64,000 nucleotides of DNA, from NCBI RefSeq assembly GCF_040744945.1, contig NZ_CP160453.1:4588001-4652000 (forward strand). The letters run 5' to 3'. The notes beneath the pieces are model-generated. The model did no database searches. It was not told the origin of the DNA and saw only the letters and a list, made by a program, of their open reading frames with translations. Below, one piece after another: positions 29,709-37,202 of the stretch. Made by a program: the position numbers and the translations under genes. Position 1 is the first letter of the stretch. The number at the start of each line of letters is the position of its first letter. The DNA comes from Saccharothrix sp. HUAS TT1 (GTDB lineage Bacteria > Actinomycetota > Actinomycetes > Mycobacteriales > Pseudonocardiaceae).

Positions 29709-30316
29709 CGACCGGTGCCCACCGGAGCGCGGTCCTCGGCGAGCAGCCTTTCGTACAGCACCTCGTTCAGCCAGCGCGACACCACCGTGGGCCGTGCCGT
29801 CGCCACCGGCCCGATCCGACCCGGACCCACCAGGCGGACTTCGCCGTCGGGTGACCGCCAGACCACCCCGACACCGCGCACCTGAGCGTTGAGCAGGCAC
29901 TCCTCACCGGGAGCGCGCACCGTGTCGACGATCACCGCGGTCGAGCCGAACCCGCCGAACCTCGCGGCGGCCCGCAACGACCGCTGCCACCGCGAGCCCT
30001 GAGCCAACACACCGCCTAACCGCACCGCAGGCTTCGGCGCGGAGTCCTTGTACTCAGGCCATGACCACATCGCCACCGCGGTGCGGTCCACCACCGGCCC
30101 CGCGCTGGCGGCGCACCGCGCGGCGTGCACCTCGTGGTCCAGTTCGACGAACACCGACACCACGTCTTCGAACAGGCGCAACCGCGGCAGCACCGCGCCG
30201 CTCCACCCCAACTCCACGGCTGCGGCTTCGAGCAGCGCGACATCCGACGAGCCATCTTCCGGGCGGCCGTGTCGCGATCCGGCGATGTGTCCGCAGGACT
30301 GGTCCGCCTCGATCAC
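29705..30316 (-). CDS. Protein of unknown function, paired with an AbrB-like gene
   Basis: A protein of 203 residues starting at GTG 30316, which overlaps the stop of the AbrB-like gene (GTGA). Its own stop overlaps the end of the convergent transglycosylase-like gene by 4 bp. The composition is that of a soluble alpha/beta protein (LRLFEDVVSVFVELDHEVHAARCAASAG, STAVIVDTVRAPGEECLLNAQ split by loops). No catalytic motif or membrane segment is visible. Its coupling to an AbrB/MazE-like small protein resembles a toxin-antitoxin layout, but there is no recognisable toxin fold, so I leave the function open. Confidence 0.6.
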   Translation of the reverse strand: MIEADQSCGHIAGSRHGRPEDGSSDVALLEAAAVELGWSGAVLPRLRLFEDVVSVFVELDHEVHAARCAASAGPVVDRTAVAMWSWPEYKDSAPKPAVRLGGVLAQGSRWQRSLRAAARFGGFGSTAVIVDTVRAPGEECLLNAQVRGVGVVWRSPDGEVRLVGPGRIGPVATARPTVVSRWLNEVLYERLLAEDRAPVGTGR

Positions 30317-30510
30317 GCATCCCCTGTTTCGTCCGTGGTGTCATCAGTCGCGGTGCGTCCTCGGGAGTAACGCTGCTTCACCGCTCGGGCGGAAAGGATA
30401 CGCACTTCCGGTCGCAGTCCGCCGACCGCCTCGAAGTACACCTGCTCACCAGGGACCAGCCCCAGCAGGCGCATCAGCGGCCCCGGGATCGCGACCTGGT
30501 CCCGCTGACC
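30313..30510 (-). pseudogene. AbrB/MazE-like swapped-hairpin DNA-binding protein, probably frameshifted
   Basis: The minus strand encodes QVAIPGPLMRLLGLVPGEQV, then YFEAVGGLRPEVRILSARAV, the classic AbrB/MazE hairpin (usual form xVTIPxxLRxxLGLxPGDxV). The expected first strand is present just upstream but in another frame (TRVVALVEVSG), so a single-base shift near 30503 appears to separate them. In the downstream frame the reading frame extends to 30633 without a convincing start or ribosome site. It may be a genuine frameshift mutation or a sequencing error. The gene overlaps the following unknown gene by GTGA, so an antitoxin- or regulator-like role for the pair is plausible. Confidence 0.55.
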
Positions 30511-30531
30511 TCTACGAGGGCAACCACACGC

Positions 30532-30557
30532 GTCAAGGGGGCAGGCGCCCCCTTGAC
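30532..30557. promoter_or_regulatory. Perfect 11-bp hairpin upstream of the AbrB-like gene
   Basis: GTCAAGGGGGC (30532-30542) and its complement (30547-30557) enclose the loop AGGC. TTGACG on the minus strand followed 16 bp later by TAGAGG could be a weak promoter. The palindrome could be an operator for the AbrB-like protein, which binds as a dimer, or a terminator for transcription arriving from the right. Confidence 0.4.
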
Positions 30558-30634
30558 ACGTGCGCTTCGGAGAGCCAGGTCGGCGGGATGACACGAAGCC
30601 CTCTGTTGGATAAGCGTGAAGGTGCGGCTTCAAC

Positions 30635-30662
30635 GTCAGCCCACCACACCGGTTAGCGGGTC
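30635..30662. repeat. Left copy of a 28-bp direct repeat
   Basis: The first 17 bases (GTCAGCCCACCACACCG) are identical to 31109-31125. Over 28 bp the copies differ at three positions. The pair brackets the small secreted-protein gene, with 446 bp between them. The repeats could be attachment sites, a leftover target duplication, or recombination scars. Confidence 0.7.
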
Positions 30663-30716
30663 AACGTTCCGAGATGCAGCACTGGAGATCCGTCTGAGCA
30701 TGAGGTCTGTACGCAG

Positions 30717-30734
30717 TGTTACGAAGCTGTTACG
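30717..30734 (+). promoter_or_regulatory. Paired TGTTACG boxes upstream of the small secreted protein
   Basis: TGTTACG occurs at 30717-30723 and again at 30728-30734, 11 bp apart, 50 bp upstream of the start codon. Direct repeats one helical turn apart are typical of activator sites. The protein that would bind here is unknown. Confidence 0.35.
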
Positions 30735-30783
30735 TTGAGCTCGCTGGAGGAGAGGCTCCTCTGGAGGCACGAAGGGGAATCAC

Positions 30784-31065
30784 ATGTCACGTGCACTCCG
30801 CCAGACCATCACCGCCGGGGCACTAGCGCTCGGCCTGCTCGGAGGGGCCGCTGGCACAGCCCAGGCCCTCACGCCGATCGGCACCTCCTCGCCAAGCAAC
30901 ACAGCGGCCAACACGGCGATGGCCCACGTCGTCGTGGTGGGCTCCTACACCTACGACCGCTGCCACTACTTGGGTAAGCAGTATCTCCAGCAGGGCGCCT
31001 ATCACTACTCCTGCACCCACGAAGGGGGGACCTACGGCTGGAAGCTGAGGGCCTACTACGACTGA
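30784..31065 (+). CDS. Small secreted protein of unknown function
   Basis: A protein of 93 residues from ATG 30784 behind GAAGGGGA. Residues 1-29 form a clear signal peptide (two Arg, then TAGALALGLLGGAAG, cleavage near AQA-L). The mature part is about 64 residues, rich in Tyr, His and Gly, with two cysteines about 18 residues apart (DRCHYLG and HYSCTHEGG) that could form one disulfide. It ends in WKLRAYYD. Short secreted proteins of this look are common and mostly uncharacterised in streptomycetes and relatives. It stands alone, framed by 28-bp direct repeats. No function can be given. Confidence 0.75.
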   Translation: MSRALRQTITAGALALGLLGGAAGTAQALTPIGTSSPSNTAANTAMAHVVVVGSYTYDRCHYLGKQYLQQGAYHYSCTHEGGTYGWKLRAYYD

Positions 31066-31108
31066 CTGCGGCTATCTCATGCTCGACATGGGAGGACCAG
31101 CCTGGACC

Positions 31109-31136
31109 GTCAGCCCACCACACCGACTAACGGGTC
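31109..31136. repeat. Right copy of a 28-bp direct repeat
   Basis: The second copy of the repeat at 30635-30662 (25 of 28 bases identical). It ends 6 bp before the left terminal repeat of the adjacent IS3-family element, so insertion of that element next to it may not be accidental. Confidence 0.7.
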
Positions 31137-31142
31137 TGGGGT

Positions 31143-32334
31143 TGATCCGTTTTGACGGACAGGGTCGATGAGTGTGGTCAGGCTACCCGGTCCGCCGGGT
31201 GGTGTCGGGTTGCTTCGTAGGTGGCTGGGCTGAGGTAGCCGAGGCTGGAGTGCAGGCGGCGGGTGTTGAACCAACCCTCGATGTACTCGAAGATCGCCTT
31301 GTGCGCCATGGTCCTGGTGGGCCGTGGTCGCGGTCGAGCAGTTCGGTCTTGATGGTGGCGAAGAAGGATTCCGCGACGGCGTTGTCCCGGCACTGGCCCT
31401 TGCGTCCCACCGACAAACGCACGCCCAAGCCGTCGGCGAGGGCGCCGAACCGGGCGGACGTGCATTGACAGCCCCTGTCGGAGTGAAAGATCAATCCCGG
31501 TTCGGGGCGCCGTAGCCGCACGGCGTTGTCCAGGGCCTGGGCGACCAGGTCGGTGCGCAGGTGGTTGGCGGTGGCCCACCCGACCACGCGCCGTGAGGCG
31601 ATGTCGATCACCGTGGCCAGGTGGAGCCACCCCTCCCAGGTGTGGACGTAGGTGATGTCGCCGCACCGGCGGCTGTCGATCTCCGCTGCGGCGCACGAGA
31701 AGTCGCGTCGGATCAGGTCGGCCGGGACGGTCGCGGCGGGATCGGGGACGGTCGTGGTGCGCCACCGTTTCGGTGCACGACCCGCCCTTCCGGACTCCCT
31801 CAGGAGCCGGGCGACACGTTTGCGGGAATGCCGCCGTCCCCGAGCCCGCAGCTCGGCGTGCACCCGCGGCGCCCCGTAGGTGCCCTTGGACTCGTCGTGG
31901 ATCGCGACAATCTCGCCGGTCAGGTCGGCTTCCTGCCGTGCGCGGGCGGAAGGCACACCGGTGCGGTGGGCGTAGTAGGCGGACCGGGAGACCTCCAGCA
32001 GCTCGCATGCCCGATGGGCGTTGCCGCCGCCCGCTCGCTCCGCCTCGATGAACGGATACACGTTCACCGGATCTCCTTGGCGAAGAAAGCCGTGGCACGC
32101 CGGAGGATCTCCACGTCCTCGGTCAGCCGGCGGTTCTCCCGCCGCAACCGGGCCAACTCCTCGCGTTCATCGGTGGTCACCCCGTCGGTGCGGGTACCCG
32201 CGTCGCGCTCGGCCTTGAACTCCGGGGCGAACGACCGACGGGGCCGCCGCTTCTTCCTGCCCATGGACTCCATGATGGGACATCCCTCCGGGGACCTACG
32301 CCCCCTGATCTCAGATGTCCGTCAAAGCGGGACA
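31143..32334 (-). mobile_element. Degenerate IS3-family insertion sequence
   Basis: About 1.19 kb bounded by imperfect 19-bp inverted repeats, TGATCCGTTTTGACGGACA at 31143-31161 and TGTCCCGCTTTGACGGACA as the complement of 32316-32334 (16 of 19 match, with the TG ends usual for IS3). Inside are a short OrfA and an OrfB transposase. OrfA (from 32273) lacks the helix-turn-helix that should lie between FAPEFKAE and TTDEREELARL, an apparent internal deletion. OrfB is frameshifted near its end. No target duplication is evident. The element is probably inactive. Confidence 0.85.
31178..32067 (-). pseudogene. IS3-family OrfB transposase, frameshifted
   Basis: An integrase-core (DDE) protein with HTH_21-like EIVAIHDESKGTYGAPRVHAEL, then CGDITYVHTWEGWLHLATVID (first Asp), IFHSDRGCQCTS (second Asp) and CRDNAVAESFFATIKTELL (Glu). 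The expected ending (IFEYIEGWFNTRRLHSSLGY, then LSPATYE) is found in a different frame from about 31315 on, so a frameshift removes the normal C-terminus. All three catalytic acids lie upstream of the shift. Confidence 0.85.
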
Positions 32335-32347
32335 AGCCCAGGGGACA

Positions 32348-32375
32348 CCTGACCCGCTGGTGGCGACAGGTCAGG
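32348..32375. terminator. Hairpin downstream of the Bell-like gene
   Basis: CCTGACC (32348-32354) and GGTCAGG (32369-32375) pair around a 14-base loop, 45 bp past the stop of the minus-strand Bell-like gene. It has no T-tract. It may equally be a chance dyad near the IS end. Confidence 0.4.
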
Positions 32376-32419
32376 CGCCGATTCCGGGTTGTCCAGGGCT
32401 CGTGAGCGTCACGGCCCGA

Positions 32420-32830
32420 TCAGCTGAAGTGGTTGGTCTGAACGTTGCTGTCGCCTATCTGCACGCCCTTGTTGCCATTCAGTAGAACCCGGTACTTACC
32501 TGCCTGGCTCCCGGCGGGATCACTCAGTTCCAGCACCTTGAGCGCTGCAGCCAGCAGTTGCTCATCCTCCCCGGCATCCGCCGCGGTCAACGCGGCTGCC
32601 AGTTCGCGTCTCTGCTCGGTTCCGTTCTCGTCGTCAACCGCCGTGACCGCGTCGCTCTCCACCACCGCCACCACCGCAGGCGGCACCGACCCCGCACGGC
32701 GCAGCACACGCAGAGCCAACGTCTTCACCGCCGAGTACGCGTCCCTCACCGCGGCCGACGCCGTCTCACCGGCACCGGCAGCCGCACCGGCAGCCAACGC
32801 TGCGACTACAAGCTCCACCGACTCGATCAC
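32420..32830 (-). CDS. Bell-like effector with C-terminal RHIM-like amyloid motif
   Basis: A protein of 136 residues from GTG 32830, six bases after AGGGGAGGGG. The N-terminus is a hydrophobic, Ala-rich helix (ELVVAALAAGAAAGAGETA) followed by SAAVRDAYSAVKTLALRVLRR and two further helices. This is the pattern described for bacterial Bell domains, the proposed analogues of fungal HeLo and other membrane-acting cell-death domains. The C-terminus, residues 118-136, reads NGNKGVQIGDSNVQTNHFS, matching the bacterial amyloid signalling motif related to RHIM (core V/I-Q-x-G-x-x-N). The NB-ARC/TPR protein encoded 670 bp away carries the same core near its N-terminus. Expected role: membrane toxicity when templated by the receptor. 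Motifs are seen; function is inferred from the family. Confidence 0.78.
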   Translation of the reverse strand: MIESVELVVAALAAGAAAGAGETASAAVRDAYSAVKTLALRVLRRAGSVPPAVVAVVESDAVTAVDDENGTEQRRELAAALTAADAGEDEQLLAAALKVLELSDPAGSQAGKYRVLLNGNKGVQIGDSNVQTNHFS

Positions 32831-33003
32831 ACCCAACCCCTCCCCTGAGCCGCCTCACCGATCGCCGCCAGTATCCGCCGAGCCGCCTACACTGCTACAA
32901 CCACCGACCTCGCTCACGAGAACGATCTCTCACGTGATCGATCCAGGCCGCAGAGATGTTTCTTGCTGTAATCGCCTGTTCTGCAGGACGGCCAGCGAGA
33001 CGG

Positions 33004-33034
33004 ACCCCTGCGTCGACCCTGTGGAAGCAGGGGT
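33004..33034. terminator. Inverted repeat in the Bell/NLR intergenic region
   Basis: ACCCCTGC (33004-33011) and GCAGGGGT (33027-33034) pair perfectly around a 15-base loop. It lies in the 293-bp gap between the divergent Bell-like gene and the receptor operon, so it may be an operator rather than a terminator. Nothing else recognisable was found in that gap. Confidence 0.35.
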
Positions 33035-33123
33035 TTGACGAGTAGTGACCTCGACAGAACAGCCTGGTCGAACATCGGTTTTCCCGGGCACACTGGAGCC
33101 TTGTCGGAGCACTGGGAGGCGCG

Positions 33124-33501
33124 ATGCTCAGAGATCCGCCGGTCAGGCCGGCCGCGGCCGTGGCAGCCGAGGCGAAGGACACCGCCTCACTGGCGGTGGA
33201 AGACCCCTGCGCCGATCTGGCCGACGGGGCGCGCCGACGATTCGGCGCGAGATTTGCCGAGCAACCGGAGCAGGCCGGGCAGGATGATGCCCCGCCGGAC
33301 GAGGAACAGCGGACCCGGGACGAACTGGGCCGGCCCGATGACGGGATGGCACTCGGGTCGGACGACGGGTTGTTCGCCGTCGCTCGCTCGCCGCTCGACC
33401 GCGCTGGTGGCACGTTCATGGTTGATGTCGGCGAGTCGCAGGGGGTGCGGGTCGGCGCCGGCACCTCGACATCGGATCTCGGTCCGCGCCCGGCGCGGTG
33501 A
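33124..33501 (+). CDS. Second, divergent Bell-like protein with a degenerate amyloid motif
   Basis: A protein of 125 residues from ATG 33124 behind GGGAGG, overlapping the receptor gene by GTGA. Residues 14-41 (EAKDTASLAVED, then GARRRFG) follow the Bell pattern in which KDTAS.AVKDAY is followed by a basic helix. Near the C-terminus, LDRAGGTFMVDV then ESQGVRVGAGTSTS aligns with the end of Bell proteins (D.AG.KY.V...QGVQVGD.NTQ). The key Gln and Asn of the RHIM-like core are replaced by Arg and Ser, and the hydrophobic first helix is weak. This may be a regulatory, decoy or decaying effector. The homology call is by eye and tentative. Confidence 0.5.
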   Translation: MLRDPPVRPAAAVAAEAKDTASLAVEDPCADLADGARRRFGARFAEQPEQAGQDDAPPDEEQRTRDELGRPDDGMALGSDDGLFAVARSPLDRAGGTFMVDVGESQGVRVGAGTSTSDLGPRPAR

Positions 33502-35810
33502 CCAGGTCCGCCGATGGTCCGAACCGGTCGGTGGTCGACGTCCGGTTCGGGCAGGGCGTGCAAGTCGGCGACCACAACACGCAGCACATCCACCTGTCGG
33601 CCGCCGCCGGGAGCAGTGCGGTGGTCACCGCGATCCACGCTGAGCCCGGCGTTGGCGTGTTCGTGGGCCGGGGGCCGGACCTTGCGCGGCTGGCTGCGGT
33701 CCTGGCTCCCGATTCTCCCGGTCCGCGCGCTGGCGTCGTCGTACAGGGGATGGGTGGGATCGGCAAGACCGCGCTCGTCCGGCGCGCTGCGGCGGACGCG
33801 GTGGGTAAGGGCTGGTTTCGCGGTGGCGCGGTGTTCGTGGACCTGCGCGGGTACGACCTCCTCGTGGCGAACCGGGTGCGGCCAGGGCAGGTGTTCGCGG
33901 CGGTGTTGCGGGCACTGGGGGTACCGGCCGAGGGAATCCCGGCGGACGCCGCTCAGCAGCCTGCCGCCTACCACGCGCATCTCGACGTGTTGGCCGCGCG
34001 TGCCCACCGGGTGCTGGTGGTGCTGGACAATGCGGCGGACCCCGACCAGGTCCGGGATTTGCTTCCCACGCCTATGGCCGCGCGTGCCCACCGGGTGCTG
34101 ATCACGTCCCGCGACACCGTGCCGCTGCCCGGCGTCGGGCGGGTGGACCTGGGGGTGCTGTCGCCGGCCGAAGCGACGAAACTGGTGCGGGCGGTGCTGG
34201 ACCAGGGTGCCCGGGACCGGGGCGAGCCGGCCGATCCGCGGCTCGCGGCCGAGGCCGGTGCGGTGACGGAGGTGCTGCGGTGGTGCGGTCGGCTGCCCCA
34301 GGCGTTGGTGATCGCCGCTGGTGTCCTGGCCGAGGAACCGGACCTGACCATCGAAGAGCTCGTCGCCGACCTGGCTGACTCGCGAACCCGGCTGACTGTG
34401 CTGGACGACGGTGGCGGCGGCGTGCCCACCGCATTCCTGGCGTCTTGGCAGCGGCTGCGCACCCACGACCCGGAGGCCGCCCGGTTGCTCTGCCTGCTGA
34501 CCATCGCGCCCGGCCCGGACACCGGCCTGCCCGCCGCCGCGGCGGTGCTGGACGCGGATGAGACGGTGGCGCGAACACGGTTGCGCGTGCTGACCCGCGC
34601 CCACCTGCTACTGGGCGGCCCGCGGCGCTGGGAGTTCCATGACCTGCTGAGGCTCGCCGTCACCCGGTACGCCGTCGCCGACCTGGGGCTTGCAGAGACC
34701 GACCTGGCCACGGCGACCGACCGGGTGCTCGACCACTACCTCGGCATCACGCGGGCAGCACTGGAGTGGATGGTGACGATTCGCTCGCACGCGCCGGCGC
34801 CGACGGAAAACCCCTTCGACGATTGGGACAGTGCACTGGCCTGGCTGAACGCGGAACGAGCGTGCTTGGTCGCCGCGGTGGCCGTGGCCGCCGAGACCTC
34901 GCGGGACGTGCTGGCGGTGGACCTGGCCACCGTTCTGAGCGGCTTCCTGTCCTGGCAGGGTCACGTGGCCGACTGGGTCGCCGTCGCGGAGATCGCTGAC
35001 CGGGCGGTTCGACGGTTGGGTGACCCGCAGGGGACTGTGCGGGCGATCGTGAACCTGGGAGCCGCTCTGATCGAGGCCGGCCGGTTCCAGGAGGCCCTCA
35101 GCAACCTGAACACCGCCCGGTTGGCCGGGCGCATCCTCCTCGACAGCCTGGACGTCGAAGGGCGGGTGTGGGACGACCTGGGGCTGGCGCTGCAGGGAAT
35201 GGGAGACTTCGCCGGAGCCGTGACTCAGCACCACTACGCGATCGAACTGTTCCAGGAACTCGGCGACCGCCGCAGCGAGGCGGCGGCGTGGAGTAATGCG
35301 GGCAACGCGCTCCAGCACCTGGGTGATCAGGTGCGAGCCGTCTATGCGCACACCACTGCGGTCGAGATCTTCCGGGACATCGGCGACCGGCTCCACGAAG
35401 CGATGGCGCGAGGCAACTTGGCAATCGCCCTACACGGAACTGGCGGGCGGCGTGAAGCGATCGACATCTTCCTGGCCGTCCGTGCCACCTTCGAGGAATG
35501 CGGTGACCGGCGCAGCGAAGGGCAGACGTGGTGCAACCTGGGCGTGGTGTTCGACCAGGCGGGCTGGTTCGCCGACGCCGTGACAGCATTCGTCGCCGCT
35601 GCCGGGACTTTCGCGAAGACCGGCGACCGGAGAGCCGAAGTTCGGGTGTGGCGCGAGCTGGAACGCATCTACGCGGCCGCTGAACGGCCCGACGATGTCC
35701 GCTTCGCCGCAGAGCAGGCGGGCCCGGCGATCGAGGCCGATGGATCCGTGCCGACCCAGTCGTTGCACGGATGGCGAATCCGCGCAACCCTCGACAACGA
35801 GCTGCGGTGA
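33498..35810 (+). CDS. NLR-like NB-ARC/TPR signalling protein with N-terminal RHIM-like motif
   Basis: A protein of 770 residues from GTG 33498. Instead of an effector domain the N-terminus holds GVQVGDHNTQHIHL (residues 20-33), a RHIM-like bacterial amyloid signalling motif. The NB-ARC ATPase follows: P-loop GMGGIGKT (84-91), Walker B RVLVVLDN (about 171-178), LITSRD (about 201-206), a GLPL-like CGRLPQAL, and FHDLLR in place of MHD. From about residue 430 to the end there are tetratricopeptide repeats (GDRRSEAAAWSNAGNALQHL and GDRRSEGQTWCNLGVVFDQA types) that would sense the ligand. Oligomerisation should template the matching motif of a Bell effector, as in fungal and bacterial NLR-amyloid pairs. 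The ligand, perhaps phage-derived, is unknown. Confidence 0.85.
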   Translation: MTRSADGPNRSVVDVRFGQGVQVGDHNTQHIHLSAAAGSSAVVTAIHAEPGVGVFVGRGPDLARLAAVLAPDSPGPRAGVVVQGMGGIGKTALVRRAAADAVGKGWFRGGAVFVDLRGYDLLVANRVRPGQVFAAVLRALGVPAEGIPADAAQQPAAYHAHLDVLAARAHRVLVVLDNAADPDQVRDLLPTPMAARAHRVLITSRDTVPLPGVGRVDLGVLSPAEATKLVRAVLDQGARDRGEPADPRLAAEAGAVTEVLRWCGRLPQALVIAAGVLAEEPDLTIEELVADLADSRTRLTVLDDGGGGVPTAFLASWQRLRTHDPEAARLLCLLTIAPGPDTGLPAAAAVLDADETVARTRLRVLTRAHLLLGGPRRWEFHDLLRLAVTRYAVADLGLAETDLATATDRVLDHYLGITRAALEWMVTIRSHAPAPTENPFDDWDSALAWLNAERACLVAAVAVAAETSRDVLAVDLATVLSGFLSWQGHVADWVAVAEIADRAVRRLGDPQGTVRAIVNLGAALIEAGRFQEALSNLNTARLAGRILLDSLDVEGRVWDDLGLALQGMGDFAGAVTQHHYAIELFQELGDRRSEAAAWSNAGNALQHLGDQVRAVYAHTTAVEIFRDIGDRLHEAMARGNLAIALHGTGGRREAIDIFLAVRATFEECGDRRSEGQTWCNLGVVFDQAGWFADAVTAFVAAAGTFAKTGDRRAEVRVWRELERIYAAAERPDDVRFAAEQAGPAIEADGSVPTQSLHGWRIRATLDNELR

Positions 35811-36045
35811 CAAACGCAACTGCCGCATCCTGCACACAATACCCGGCGATAGGGGGCGGAAGTGCACCCATGGTCTCCGACAAGTCCTTCTGTGCCGCCC
35901 GAGACTTTTCAGAATTAACACAAATATCGCCCCGGCAGTTCCGCGGCACCTGTCACACCTGCCATCCGTAACGTTGATGAAGGCCGGTGTGGTGCACAGA
36001 TTCGTGTGAAGGTCGGGGGCTTCACTCTGGATTTTGGACATGGGG
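35811..36045. other. Intergenic stretch without recognisable genes
   Basis: Downstream of the receptor gene I see no gene, hairpin or repeat. Base composition is somewhat less GC-rich than the surroundings. Transposase debris starts at about 36046. Confidence 0.5.
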
Positions 36046-36345
36046 TTATGCGGTGTAGGTCAGCGTAGCCGGTGTTGGCAGCAGGCTGTCCTCGTAGTCG
36101 ATCGGGAAGGTCTGGCCGAGGTGGGAGTGGCGGCGTCGGGTGTTTGTAGCGGTGCGCCCAGCCGAACGCCGCCAGCCGTGCTTCCCTCTCGGTTTCCCAA
36201 TTCTGGGCGCCTTGTAGTGTCTTGCGTTTGAAGGAGGCCTTGAGGCTTTCGGCGGCGGCGTTGTCCGCGGAGCTGCCCATCGCACCCGTGGACCGGCGTG
36301 CAGGGCGTCAACAATCAGGTCGACACGCATGTGATCGGCCGTGGC
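36046..36345 (-). mobile_element. Fragment of an IS3-family transposase
   Basis: Minus-strand pieces in two frames. MRVDLIVDALHAG comes from the middle of an IS3 OrfB core. GSSADNAAAESLKASFKRK carries the catalytic Glu region. RRRHSHLGQTFPIDYEDSLL is the typical C-terminus. The section between the first two, with the second Asp, is deleted, and a frameshift separates the last two. It is a different IS3 subgroup from the element at 31143-32334. Confidence 0.75.
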
Positions 36346-36351
36346 CCAGCC

Positions 36352-36890
36352 GACCGATCAGGGGTCAAACGAGCGGTGTGGCTCGAGGTCGAAAAGGGTC
36401 AGCGGCGTTCTGCCGGTCGGGTCCAGGCTCGTCACCGCGAGGTAGACGCATTTGAGCGCGGTCTGCTCGTCGGGGAAGTGGCCTCTGGCCTTGACCGCGC
36501 GGCGGATGCGGGCGTTGACGCTCTCGATGGCGTTGGTCGAGCAGGTCACCCGCCGGATTTCGAACGTCGAAGGCCGGGAAGGGCACGAACTCGGCTCAGG
36601 CGTTGTCCCGGAGCCTGGTGATGGCCGGATAGCGGTTGCCCCACGTGTCGGCGACCTCGGCGAACCGCTCCTTGGCTGCGGCTTCGGTCGGGGCGGTGTA
36701 GACGGGTCTGAGGGCCTTGGCGACGGCGTCCCAGTGCCGGCGGCCGGCGTAGCGGAAGCTGTTGCGCAGCAGGTGCACGATGCAGGTCTGCACGATCGTG
36801 CGCGGCCTCAGCGGTGTCCGCATCCCGCGGATGAACGCGATCACGGAACGCTGGATCCGCAGCTGCCGCCACGAACTCCTCGACCGCACC
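36352..36890 (-). mobile_element. Fragments of an IS256-family (mutator) transposase
   Basis: The minus strand encodes VIAFIRGMRTPLRPRTIVQ then CIVHLLRNSFRY and EVADTWGNRYPAI, and further on CSTNAIESVNARIRRAVKAR, the hallmark C-terminal helix of IS256 transposases. The parts are in different frames and the N-terminal half is missing. The right boundary runs into an unrelated plus-strand integrase fragment at about 36810. Confidence 0.8.
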
Positions 36891-37140
36891 CTCCTCATCT
36901 GGAACCAACAGCACCTGCTCCACGCACTACGCGAGTACGAGAAGTTCTACAACACCCACCGACCCCACCAAGGCATCCACAACGCACGACCACTACGCGC
37001 CCCACCACCGCCCACCACCGACCAAGCAGCGCTCACCCACCTCGGCATCCGCCGACGACAGCGGCTGGGTGGCACCCTCAACGAGTACTACCACGCCGCC
37101 TGAGCTGCACGGACGATGTTTTCGGCAGGCACAAGGGTCG
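36810..37140 (+). mobile_element. C-terminal fragment of an IS481-like integrase-type transposase
   Basis: The plus strand reads GVRIPRMNAITERWIRSCRH, then LLIWNQQHLLHALREYEKFY, NTHRPHQGI and a final GGTLNEYYHAA, the ending of a common actinobacterial integrase-core transposase. The catalytic Glu region is represented by NAITERW. The stretch after the stop is also found, diverged, after the related fragment ending at about 52265, so both derive from one element family. Confidence 0.8.
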
Positions 37141-37202
37141 GCCGCGGACCTGCGTGCGCACCCAGGTGCGGAGGGGTCAGCCTCCGATCGCGACGTGCGG
37201 GA

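Noticed and set aside
30541..30565. TTGACA on the plus strand as a -35 box for the small secreted protein
   Set aside because: There is no -10 at the right distance. The bases are better explained as part of the 11-bp palindrome.
31621..32352. Plus-strand frame of 243 codons across the IS3 element
   Set aside because: It is antisense to the transposase gene, and only the minus strand has the DDE motifs.
32895..34604. Long minus-strand frame opposite the NLR gene
   Set aside because: The plus-strand frame has clear NB-ARC motifs. The minus-strand frame has none and lacks a ribosome site.
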